Shown here piece by piece: positions 56,450-64,000 of a stretch of DNA of 64,000 nucleotides (position 1 is its first letter; each line of letters begins with the position of its first letter). Under the pieces are notes generated by a model. It saw nothing but the letters and a program-made list of their open reading frames with translations. It had not been told where the DNA came from and did no database searches. The stretch comes from Christensenella sp034926635 (lineage in GTDB: Bacteria; Bacillota; Clostridia; Christensenellales; Christensenellaceae), in NCBI GenBank assembly GCA_034926635.1, contig JAYFQX010000019.1, forward strand, positions 1 through 64,000, written 5' to 3'. Position numbers and translations under genes: made by a program.

Positions 56450-59400
56450 TCACAAAAGCATATTCCGCAAAACATCAAACAGCTTCTCCGGCTCCACCGG
56501 CTTGGATAGATGGGCATTCATGCCCGCGTTTATGCTGATCTGCACGTCCTCTTCAAAGGCGTTGGCAGTCATGGCAATAATAGGGATAGTTTTCGCATTC
56601 GGATGGGGCAAAGCACGAATTTTTCGAGTTGCTTCCAACCCATCCATCACCGGCATGCGGATATCCATCAAAATTGCATCATAGTACCCCCTAAGGGATT
56701 CTTCAAATTTCTGCACTGCCTGTAATCCATTTTCCGCATGGACGACCTCTACGCCCAACTTTTCCAACAGCTTTCTGGTGATTTTGGTGTTGAGCGGATG
56801 ATCCTCGCACAGAAGGATGCGCCTGCCTGCCAAATTTACAGAATGGGGGGCAACTGTAAGTGGCTGCACCGCCGCTTCCTCGGGGGAAACTGTTTCCATA
56901 TCCCATTCAATAATAAATGCAGAGCCCTTTCCCTTTTTGCTCTCCACCCGGACGGTGCCGTTCATCAGTTCTACAATGCTTTTGACAATGGACAGACCCA
57001 GCCCCGTGCCCTGACGCACCACGTCGTTCCGGTTGTTTTCCTGCTCAAAGGGTGTGAACAGCTTTGGAAGAAATTCTTCTGAAATTCCCATACCGGAATC
57101 CTGTACCACCATACGGTTTCTCGCCATAGCCCCATCACGAGAAATATTCTCCAGCCGAAGCTCAATATGACCGCCCTCAGGGGTAAATTTTACCGCATTG
57201 GAAAGAAGATTAACCGCCACTTGACGTACACAGGTTTCATCAAAGCGCATGTACTGGGAGGTGATGCCCTGCTGCGTTACTTCAAAATGAATATTTTTTT
57301 TCTGAATGGTGGGCTGCACAATGGCAATCGTCTCTTTGATAAACCGGGGTAAATCAACCACACAAGGATGAAGCTCCAGCGCCTTGTTCTCAATTTTGCT
57401 CATGTCCAGCACGTCGTTGATGATGGAAAGCAAATAAGTGCCGGACACCCCGATTTCACCGAAATATGCCCGCATCTCATCTATTGAGCATCCGTCCTCT
57501 CCGAGCTTTGCAAGTCCGATGACCGCATTAAGCGGCGTACGGATATCATGACTCATGCGGGATAGGAAATCAGTCTTGGCATGATTCGCCCGATTGGCAA
57601 GCTCCATGGCGCTTTGCAGCTCTCTGAGGCGCTCCTGCTCCTTTTCGTAAACATCGGTAATGTCCACCCGGGTAATGAGAACCTTCTCATTGGAGCGGTC
57701 GAGATAGGAAAACTGCAATTTTTTGCGGGTGATTGTGCCGTCCTCCTCTCTGATCGCCGCAAAGCTGGTAAATGAGTCCTTGTCCTTTAGCTGCATGCGG
57801 ATATTCTCTATGGACATATCATGAATGTTTCTCTCGACATCCTCTGGAAGAAGATGCTCTCTTGCATAGACCTCCACCTCTTTTTCATATTCGGAGGAAT
57901 GGAAGGGCGGAAGCTGACTGCCCTTTTGATTGGTATAGACGATATAATCATGGGTGGTACAGTCCAGCAGGGCCAGGTAATCATAGTCCAGCCGCACCAC
58001 CGTATCCATCATTTCCTTCGTGGTCTTTTGTCGGGTGATATTATAGGTATATCCATAACAGAGAATATCATTGGTTCCCGGCTCCAGAAGCATTCGGCAA
58101 ACGGTGGAAAGCCATTCCGAGCTGCCATCGGGCATTATCCACGGGTATTCGGCGCTGAGCTCGGTAACGCCCTGGGCGAAGGATTCTATTAATAACTCAC
58201 GGTCAAATATTCCGTGCAATTTTTCGCGTTCCTGGGGATCGGCGATATGCTCAAGTATTTGATCTACCGTGAAGGAAAAGGAGGTCTCCCCTACAATCTT
58301 CAGACCCAAATCTACGCTCTTGGAATAAGTCATGATCTTATTCTGCGTCAGATTGCAGCAACCCTTCGCAATAAAATCGGTATTGTCGATTTTGTCAATG
58401 ATCTCCATTTGCTGCTGATACTGCTGCTCGGCACGGTTTTTCGCTGCAATGGCAAGCTGCTCGGCCTCTTTTTCTTCTGTGATATCCGTATAGGTGCAGT
58501 AAATCAGCTTTGTTTTATCCGGCTGCTCCACAATTCTCGCATTTAAACGCAGCCAAATGTACTGCTTTTTTTCATCGTGATAGAGTCGATAGGCATGGCG
58601 CAGGTCTCTTGTTTGCTCTAAGGCGTCCTTGATTGCAGCCTGCAAATCGCCTAAATCCTCCGGGTGCACATTTAAATAATCTGTTTTGCTATCTACCACA
58701 GCACTGTTATTCTCAGAATACCCCAAGGTTTGATAAAAAGCCTGGTTGTGCGTCACGGGCATCAGCTTTTTACCGTCAAAATGGTAGAGACACAAGGCGC
58801 CCGGCACATTGTCTACCAAAGAGGTTAGCTGAGCGAGAAGCTCCTCACTCTTTTGCTCCGCAGCCTTCTGCACTGTGATATCGTCTATAAACTCCACATG
58901 CACGGTGCGCCGGTTCCAGTCGAACAGCTTGCCCTTCATGCGATAGGTGTGGTTGTTTTTAGGATAGGTAAATTCCCTCTCCAGCATGCTCTGCTTGTTC
59001 ATATCCTTTATTTTGCAAAAGGTACAAGGACTGTCACGGTGAAACATGTATTCATAGCACTTTTTCCCTATGGCATCCGACGGAACCGCCCCGGCAAAAT
59101 CCGCTATCTTTCTATTAAAGTAAAGAATCTCGTAGGTTTCTGTATCACAGGCATAAACCGCCGTCTGAATCTCGCTGAGCACTGTTTGATAAAGCTCGGT
59201 CTGCTGCGAGACTTCCTGAAAAATAGCATAGACAAGCGTCCCCTCGGGTGTCTGCTCCATGGGCAGACCATTGAGCCGCACCCATACAAGGCTTCCGTTT
59301 TTATGATAGATTCGGTACATTTCATCAATGGCTTGCCCGCTTTTTAGCGCTTTCATGGCAGCCATTTGCAGGCGTTCCCGGTCGAACTCATAGACGGCAT

Positions 59401-59989
59401 TTGCCGCATCCTCGTGAATCCACTTTTCATACTCCTCTCGGGTATGACCGGAAAGAGCGGCGACGCCATCAGAAAAATATAGAGTCTCGAAGCGATCAGA
59501 CATGCGGTAGATTGCTATTCCGCCCGGGATGCAGTTAATGAGATGCTGGGTCTGGATCCGCATGTTCTCCAGTTCCCGATTGACGGCTATCAGCTCTCTG
59601 TTTTCTGTATCCTCGGACGAAATGCCGGACAGCACCGTGTTGGAAATCCGAGCCCGGAGGATGGAAATACTGGTGGATTGTTGCAGATACTCCCTTGCTC
59701 CGCACGCAAATGCTGCCTGCTCTGATTTGCCGTTTTGTGCGAGAACGATAACCGGGATATGCTGAAATTCCCCGGAGACATGGCGCTTCAAAAAGGCCAT
59801 ATCCGCCATGTCCGGCACAGAGAGATCCGCCAGAATAGCCACTGTGGCGCTCCCGTGGGGCTGCAAAAAGGCAAGCGCATCTCTTTCGCTCGAAACGCAC
59901 AGCGGTGTGAATTTGCCGGAAAGGCTCTCAAAAAGTGCAGACCATTCTTTTCTATTCTCCGTCATTAGTAACAAAAACGGCTTCTTCAT
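56450..59989 (-). CDS. Multi-PAS hybrid sensor histidine kinase with two receiver domains
   Basis: The 1179-residue cytoplasmic protein has no membrane segment. Order: a receiver-like domain (1-120; Asp55 kept but the acidic pair is replaced), about five PAS domains (150-790) with GGIAIYRMSDRFE, FCKIKD and SYLDRSN segments, a HisKA domain with His814 in SHDIRTPLNA, a HATPase domain (about 910-1020, LLSNAVKFTPEGG and DSGMGISEE) and a true receiver with Asp1109 in ILMDIRMPVMDG. It should autophosphorylate and relay to its own receiver; no HPt or output domain is present. It follows the next kinase gene by only 3 bp. The signal is unknown; PAS-sensed redox or ligand cues are likely. Confidence 0.92.
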   Translation of the reverse strand: MKKPFLLLMTENRKEWSALFESLSGKFTPLCVSSERDALAFLQPHGSATVAILADLSVPDMADMAFLKRHVSGEFQHIPVIVLAQNGKSEQAAFACGAREYLQQSTSISILRARISNTVLSGISSEDTENRELIAVNRELENMRIQTQHLINCIPGGIAIYRMSDRFETLYFSDGVAALSGHTREEYEKWIHEDAANAVYEFDRERLQMAAMKALKSGQAIDEMYRIYHKNGSLVWVRLNGLPMEQTPEGTLVYAIFQEVSQQTELYQTVLSEIQTAVYACDTETYEILYFNRKIADFAGAVPSDAIGKKCYEYMFHRDSPCTFCKIKDMNKQSMLEREFTYPKNNHTYRMKGKLFDWNRRTVHVEFIDDITVQKAAEQKSEELLAQLTSLVDNVPGALCLYHFDGKKLMPVTHNQAFYQTLGYSENNSAVVDSKTDYLNVHPEDLGDLQAAIKDALEQTRDLRHAYRLYHDEKKQYIWLRLNARIVEQPDKTKLIYCTYTDITEEKEAEQLAIAAKNRAEQQYQQQMEIIDKIDNTDFIAKGCCNLTQNKIMTYSKSVDLGLKIVGETSFSFTVDQILEHIADPQEREKLHGIFDRELLIESFAQGVTELSAEYPWIMPDGSSEWLSTVCRMLLEPGTNDILCYGYTYNITRQKTTKEMMDTVVRLDYDYLALLDCTTHDYIVYTNQKGSQLPPFHSSEYEKEVEVYAREHLLPEDVERNIHDMSIENIRMQLKDKDSFTSFAAIREEDGTITRKKLQFSYLDRSNEKVLITRVDITDVYEKEQERLRELQSAMELANRANHAKTDFLSRMSHDIRTPLNAVIGLAKLGEDGCSIDEMRAYFGEIGVSGTYLLSIINDVLDMSKIENKALELHPCVVDLPRFIKETIAIVQPTIQKKNIHFEVTQQGITSQYMRFDETCVRQVAVNLLSNAVKFTPEGGHIELRLENISRDGAMARNRMVVQDSGMGISEEFLPKLFTPFEQENNRNDVVRQGTGLGLSIVKSIVELMNGTVRVESKKGKGSAFIIEWDMETVSPEEAAVQPLTVAPHSVNLAGRRILLCEDHPLNTKITRKLLEKLGVEVVHAENGLQAVQKFEESLRGYYDAILMDIRMPVMDGLEATRKIRALPHPNAKTIPIIAMTANAFEEDVQISINAGMNAHLSKPVEPEKLFDVLRNMLL

Positions 59990-59992
59990 ACT

Positions 59993-62872
59993 TTAATCCC
60001 CCTTTTGAAATAGCTGCCATAACGTCAGATAGAGCTTTTGCGGCTCAACAGGCTTTGCTAAATGGGCATTCATTCCTGCTGCAAGAGCATTTTTGATATC
60101 CTCTTCATAGGCGTTGGCTGTCAGTGCAATGATGGGCACTCGCTTGGCATCTTCCCGTGGCAGCTCCCGAATTGCCTTTGCCGCCTCTAAGCCATCCATT
60201 CCCGGCATGCGAATATCCATCAAAATCGCATCGCATCCATCTATGTCATACCTCTGAAATTGCTCAACGCCTGCTTTCCCGTTCTTCACCCATACGACCT
60301 CGCCCCCTGCTTTCTCCAGCAGCTTTTTGGCAATCTGCGCATTTATCGGATGATCCTCTACCAAAAGAATCCGCCTGCCATTTAGCCTTTTCATGTCAGA
60401 TTCCTTTTGCTTGTTTTCCTCTTCCTCGTTCTGTATCGCCTTTTCAGACTGCACGACCTCAAAATCAATATCTACAATAAATTTTGTACCTACGCCCTTG
60501 GCGCTTTCCACCCGAATGGTGGCATGCAGTAGCTCGGCAAGCTGCTTTGCAATGGAAAGACCCAGCCCTGTTCCCTCGTTTTGAGGGGTAAGCTGATTAT
60601 ATTCTTGGGAGAACGGCTTGAAAATACCGTTTTTCAGAAATTCGGGACTCATGCCAATTCCTGTATCTGTAATGGTCAGTCTGTCATGCACAATGTTACC
60701 GGTGCGATTCAAAACCTCCAATTCCAACTCCACTGTGCCGCCGGGCGGCGTAAATTTCACGGCGTTGGAAAGCAGATTGATAAACAGCTTTTTAATGCAG
60801 ACCACATCTGCCAAGACATAGCCGTCCAAGTTGGCATTTTTGTTGATAACCCGAAATGTAACTCCTTTTTCTGCTGCTGTTTGCTGGATAAGATCCACAC
60901 AGGAAGCAAGCAGCTTTTGGGTGGAAATCACCTCCGGCTGCAGCTGCATATGCCCGAACTCCATTTTTTGATAGTCCAGCGTGTCATTGATAAGCCCCAA
61001 CAGATATCGGCCCGATTCCTGGATTTTCAGGATGTTATCCTGCAACACATCGTTATTTGTTTCACCGACAGACAGCCCTGCTAATCCCAAAATGCCGTTC
61101 ATGGGAGTACGCATATCGTGGCTTACTCGAGAAAAGAAATCAGCCCGTGCACGGTCGGCAATCTTAGCAGCATCCAATGCCTGAAGCAACTGCTCGTTTT
61201 TAATCCTATCCTTTTTTCTCTGGCGCATTGCCATGGCAAACAGCACCCCGCCAAACAGCAAAAAGGCGATCAGCAGTGCGAACATGATAAAATACACCGG
61301 TTGGTCGTAGATCATTGCCAAAAGTGAAGTATTGGTTTTCTCATAGTGGGTGTAATTGTCGGCAATGGAGGAAATATCGTCCGTTGTAAGCGTGTCGATG
61401 CTTTTACTCAAAATGGAGGAAAGATTGGCATTTTGATCGTTCCGCACCCCAATAGAGAAGTCCGTTTTCTGATGATTGTCCGCCACCACAACGAGAGAGT
61501 TTGTGATATCGGCGTACACCCATTCCTGCACGCATCGAGTGTAGGAATACAAAAAATCAGCCTCTCCTTTGATAACCGCCTCAATGCAGTCGTCTACAGT
61601 ATCGTAGCTTAAAAATTCCGTGTCAACCAAATTATCTCGCAGCCAGCTGCTGACACCGCTGCCCACCAGTGCGCAGCGATTGCCCGTTCCGTCATAATCT
61701 TTGCGGCGCAGCATGGAGGTGGTGCTATTGTAATAGCTCCCCACCTGAATAAAGCCCTTTTTCTCTGTTGCGCCGGTGCTTCCGGTAAAATCGCAAACGA
61801 TATCCGCATTGGCAAGCTCCGCAACATATTCATCGCGGTTGGTTGTGACAATGAATTCCACTCTGAGGCCGGAGCGGTCAAAGATGGTTTGGCAAACATC
61901 CTTGAGCAGACCCTTTACCTCGTTGTTTTCATAATAAGAAAGCGGCTTTCGATCGGGGTTAATCAGCGCCTTAAAAACAGTGCCATTTTGGGTGCACTGC
62001 TCTATAAATGCGCTTTCCTCTCGAGTATAGGCGATGGCACTCTCTCTGTCCGAGGTATAATAGGTTTGATAAATTTCCGCCTGATAGTTGGGGGTAGCCG
62101 CCTGCATTTTGGCAAGGGCATCGTTCACCTCAAAAAGAAGCTCCGGCTTTGCCTTGCTCACCAGCACATACAGCGGCTCCTCATCAAACTGATCCAGAAC
62201 CCAAACGTCGGGAAGCGCCCGGAAATTGCCGGTGACAATCGCATCCACCTTACCGGCCTGAAGCGCCTGCTCCAGTGCGGTCTGGTCGGAGAACTTCTGC
62301 GTCCTATAGGTAAATCCGTTTTGCGCAGCATAGAGATCAAACGCAGCTCGCTCCTCCTGACCGCCAAGAAATCCTATGGTTATGCCATTCCATTTATCAT
62401 AGTTGTTGATGGAAAGTCGGTTGTCGCCCGCCTTCACCGCAATCAATCTTGCCTGATTTCCAATGGGCAGGTCTGAATAATAAAACCGCTCCAACCTTTC
62501 CGGGGTTTTCAGAGCATAGGCTAGCATGTCTGCCTTTCCGTTCTCCAAAAATCCCAGCATCTCCTCCTGCGTACGCTCTGCTTCGCTGCCCACATATTCA
62601 TAGCTCCAGTTTTCATAAACCAGCATTTTCTGCATGATTTCGTAGCCGTAGCCGCTTTTCAGTCCATCGTCAGCCTGGATAAAGCATCCTTCCATCGGGG
62701 CGAAACACAGCCTGACGGTTTTGCGCTCAGATGGGGCTGGCTGTGCAGCTGCTGCGGCTGTTATCGGAGCAAAAACCGCTGTCAGCGTCATCAACAGACA
62801 AAGCAACACCGCTAGCCATTTTTTTCGTTTTCTCACTTTATTTTCAAAAAGCAGCTCTGTACTCTTTGTCAT
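59993..62872 (-). CDS. BvgS-like hybrid sensor kinase with two periplasmic-binding domains
   Basis: The 959-residue protein starts with a membrane signal anchor (about 19-42), then two bacterial extracellular solute-binding (SBP_bac_3-like) domains (about 50-280 and 290-510), a membrane helix (about 524-548), a HisKA domain with His585 in SHDMRTPMNG, a HATPase domain (LLSNAVKFTPPGG) and a receiver with Asp886 in ILMDIRMPGMDG. The layout is that of BvgS-type sensors that feel a ligand outside the cell. The product shares closely similar kinase and receiver parts with both neighbours. ATG 62872 follows a G-rich ribosome site. No response regulator with DNA-binding output is encoded nearby. Confidence 0.92.
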   Translation of the reverse strand: MTKSTELLFENKVRKRKKWLAVLLCLLMTLTAVFAPITAAAAAQPAPSERKTVRLCFAPMEGCFIQADDGLKSGYGYEIMQKMLVYENWSYEYVGSEAERTQEEMLGFLENGKADMLAYALKTPERLERFYYSDLPIGNQARLIAVKAGDNRLSINNYDKWNGITIGFLGGQEERAAFDLYAAQNGFTYRTQKFSDQTALEQALQAGKVDAIVTGNFRALPDVWVLDQFDEEPLYVLVSKAKPELLFEVNDALAKMQAATPNYQAEIYQTYYTSDRESAIAYTREESAFIEQCTQNGTVFKALINPDRKPLSYYENNEVKGLLKDVCQTIFDRSGLRVEFIVTTNRDEYVAELANADIVCDFTGSTGATEKKGFIQVGSYYNSTTSMLRRKDYDGTGNRCALVGSGVSSWLRDNLVDTEFLSYDTVDDCIEAVIKGEADFLYSYTRCVQEWVYADITNSLVVVADNHQKTDFSIGVRNDQNANLSSILSKSIDTLTTDDISSIADNYTHYEKTNTSLLAMIYDQPVYFIMFALLIAFLLFGGVLFAMAMRQRKKDRIKNEQLLQALDAAKIADRARADFFSRVSHDMRTPMNGILGLAGLSVGETNNDVLQDNILKIQESGRYLLGLINDTLDYQKMEFGHMQLQPEVISTQKLLASCVDLIQQTAAEKGVTFRVINKNANLDGYVLADVVCIKKLFINLLSNAVKFTPPGGTVELELEVLNRTGNIVHDRLTITDTGIGMSPEFLKNGIFKPFSQEYNQLTPQNEGTGLGLSIAKQLAELLHATIRVESAKGVGTKFIVDIDFEVVQSEKAIQNEEEENKQKESDMKRLNGRRILLVEDHPINAQIAKKLLEKAGGEVVWVKNGKAGVEQFQRYDIDGCDAILMDIRMPGMDGLEAAKAIRELPREDAKRVPIIALTANAYEEDIKNALAAGMNAHLAKPVEPQKLYLTLWQLFQKGD

Positions 62873-62984
62873 AACATCCCCCCGCTATTCTTCTATCTAT
62901 TCATCTTGGTTGCAGTCTTCAATATTAGTTCTTTTAGGTCAAAATTATTACATCGAATCTCTTTTCTTCAGAAAGCAAAGATAC

Positions 62985-64000
62985 TTATTCATTCTTTGTT
63001 CCTCTCTGAAAGAGTTGATCCAACACCTGAAAGAGTTTTCGCGGCTCAATGGGCTTGGAAAGATGCACATTTATTCCCGCATCCATGCTCGCTTGTATAT
63101 CTTCCTCAAAGGCATTTGCTGTCATAGCAATGATGGGTACGGTTTTAGCATCCGCCCTTGCAAGCGCCCGAATTCTCTGTGCTGCCTCTAATCCGTCCAT
63201 GACCGGCATTTTAATGTCCATTAAAATCAAATCATAATATCCTATCGCAGATTCGGCAAAGCACTCCACGCCCTGCTGTCCGTTTAGGGCATGCTCTACC
63301 TTCATACCTTTTTTGGCAAGGAGCCGCTTTACAATTTCGGCGTTGACAGGATGATCCTCACAAAGCAAAACTCGCTTGCCCTGAAGCGCATCTTCATCAA
63401 TTTTGTCTTGCGGCGCTTCGACTGCGGTCTTGCGTGGAACCTTCGCAACAACTTCATGCCGCAGCTCTATGGAAACCTCTGTTCCTTTATTCAGCTGGCT
63501 TGTAATAGAAATCGTGCCGCCCATCAAATCCACCAGCTGCTTGACAATAGCAAGCCCCAAGCCCGTTCCCGTAAGCTGTCCGGTGCTCTCTTGATGCTCC
63601 TGCGAAAACGGCTCAAACAGATGCTTTTGAAATTCCTCACTCATGCCGATGCCGGTATCCCGGATGATAAAATCCAAAACGACATATTGTTCTGTCAGCT
63701 CCTTTGCGGTGAGGCGGAAGGTAACAGTTCCCCCCTCCGGGGTGAACTTCGCTGCGTTGGAGAGAAGGTTAATAAAGAGCTGTTTCGTGCGCATGACATC
63801 CAACAGTAAAACAGGTTCTGCTTCCGGGATATCCATTTGAACCTCAAAGTGCAGCTTTTTCTCTTCCATCAGGGGCTGAACAGTGGCCAAGATTGCCCGC
63901 AGACATTCGCTGGGGTAAACTGGCTCAAGATTCAGCTCCATCCTCTGATTTTCAATTTTGGACATATCCAGCACATCGTTAATCAGCCCCAGTAAATATT
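62985..64000 (-). CDS. Hybrid sensor histidine kinase, C-terminal part, cut by window edge
   Basis: The frame is open to the end of the window, so only the last 338 codons are seen. It starts within the end of a HisKA domain (LLGLINDVLDMSKIENQ), followed by a HATPase domain with LLSNAAKFTPEGG, DTGIGMSEE and GTGLGLAIVKQLVDLMGG, and a receiver domain with LCEDHPVNAEIVKRLL and the phospho-Asp in LILMDIKMPVMDG. The phospho-accepting histidine lies outside the window. Sequence and layout resemble the two kinases downstream, so the three are tandem duplicates. Confidence 0.9.
   Translation of the reverse strand, partial: YLLGLINDVLDMSKIENQRMELNLEPVYPSECLRAILATVQPLMEEKKLHFEVQMDIPEAEPVLLLDVMRTKQLFINLLSNAAKFTPEGGTVTFRLTAKELTEQYVVLDFIIRDTGIGMSEEFQKHLFEPFSQEHQESTGQLTGTGLGLAIVKQLVDLMGGTISITSQLNKGTEVSIELRHEVVAKVPRKTAVEAPQDKIDEDALQGKRVLLCEDHPVNAEIVKRLLAKKGMKVEHALNGQQGVECFAESAIGYYDLILMDIKMPVMDGLEAAQRIRALARADAKTVPIIAMTANAFEEDIQASMDAGINVHLSKPIEPRKLFQVLDQLFQRGTKNE

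Noticed and set aside
1..64000. CRISPR arrays, insertion sequences, rRNA genes or phage modules
   Set aside because: No regular spaced repeats, transposase genes with terminal repeats, rRNA sequence or phage structural genes were seen; only a recombinase remnant at 4977-5190.

Overview
The window looks like a chromosomal segment of an anaerobic, gut-type member of the Firmicutes/Clostridia. The evidence is two glycyl radical enzymes with their radical-SAM activases, an acyl-CoA dehydrogenase/Etf module, Gram-positive style Shine-Dalgarno sites, sigma-A type promoters (TTGACA-17-TATAAT), a yjdF gene with a yjdF-type leader, and a SEDS protein paired with a PadR regulator. No species can be named from this alone.

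Layout. 1-5.3 kb: tRNA-Ser(CGA), a lipoprotein-tadA-DUF6485-GNAT operon, rmuC, an RlmD-type rRNA methyltransferase, then about 0.7 kb of decayed DNA with a serine-recombinase remnant. 5.3-19.3 kb: a nine-gene minus-strand operon (sugar-type ABC importer, glycyl radical enzyme, activase, FMN split-barrel protein, glycerol dehydrogenase-type enzyme, DhaK-DhaL kinase) facing a PocR-AraC regulator. I read this as an uncharacterised anaerobic polyol/diol pathway. 19.4-23.4 kb: a large secreted protein in which the papain-type catalytic segments occur in permuted order (His and Asn before Cys). 23.4-30.2 kb: sulfur/redox genes (CoA-disulfide reductase-rhodanese-TusA-DsrE fusion, DUF6132, split ChrA, LysR, Crp/Fnr, thioredoxin, nitroreductase). 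30.2-39.9 kb: a 2-oxoacid dehydrogenase complex (E1a, E1b, E2, E3) followed by acyl-CoA dehydrogenase, EtfB and an EtfA-crotonase fusion, facing a SorC-type regulator.

39.9-51 kb: a second glycyl radical operon, nanE-GRE-activase-Gfo/Idh-TIM-barrel isomerase. Beyond a PadR/SEDS pair lies manA-ROK kinase-DeoR regulator; matching operator-like motifs upstream of nanE and the ROK gene suggest one sugar regulon. 51.3-56.2 kb: NUDIX, DUF368, TMEM175-type channel, yjdF with riboswitch-like leader, EamA transporter and an orphan prepilin-like protein. 56.2-64 kb: two coupled tiny ORFs and three tandem hybrid sensor kinases, the last cut by the window edge.

The best candidates for something undescribed are the PocR-controlled glycyl radical operon, the nanE-linked glycyl radical operon, the permuted cysteine protease and the EtfA-crotonase fusion. 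Assignments rest on motif recognition in the translated sequence; no database search was run.
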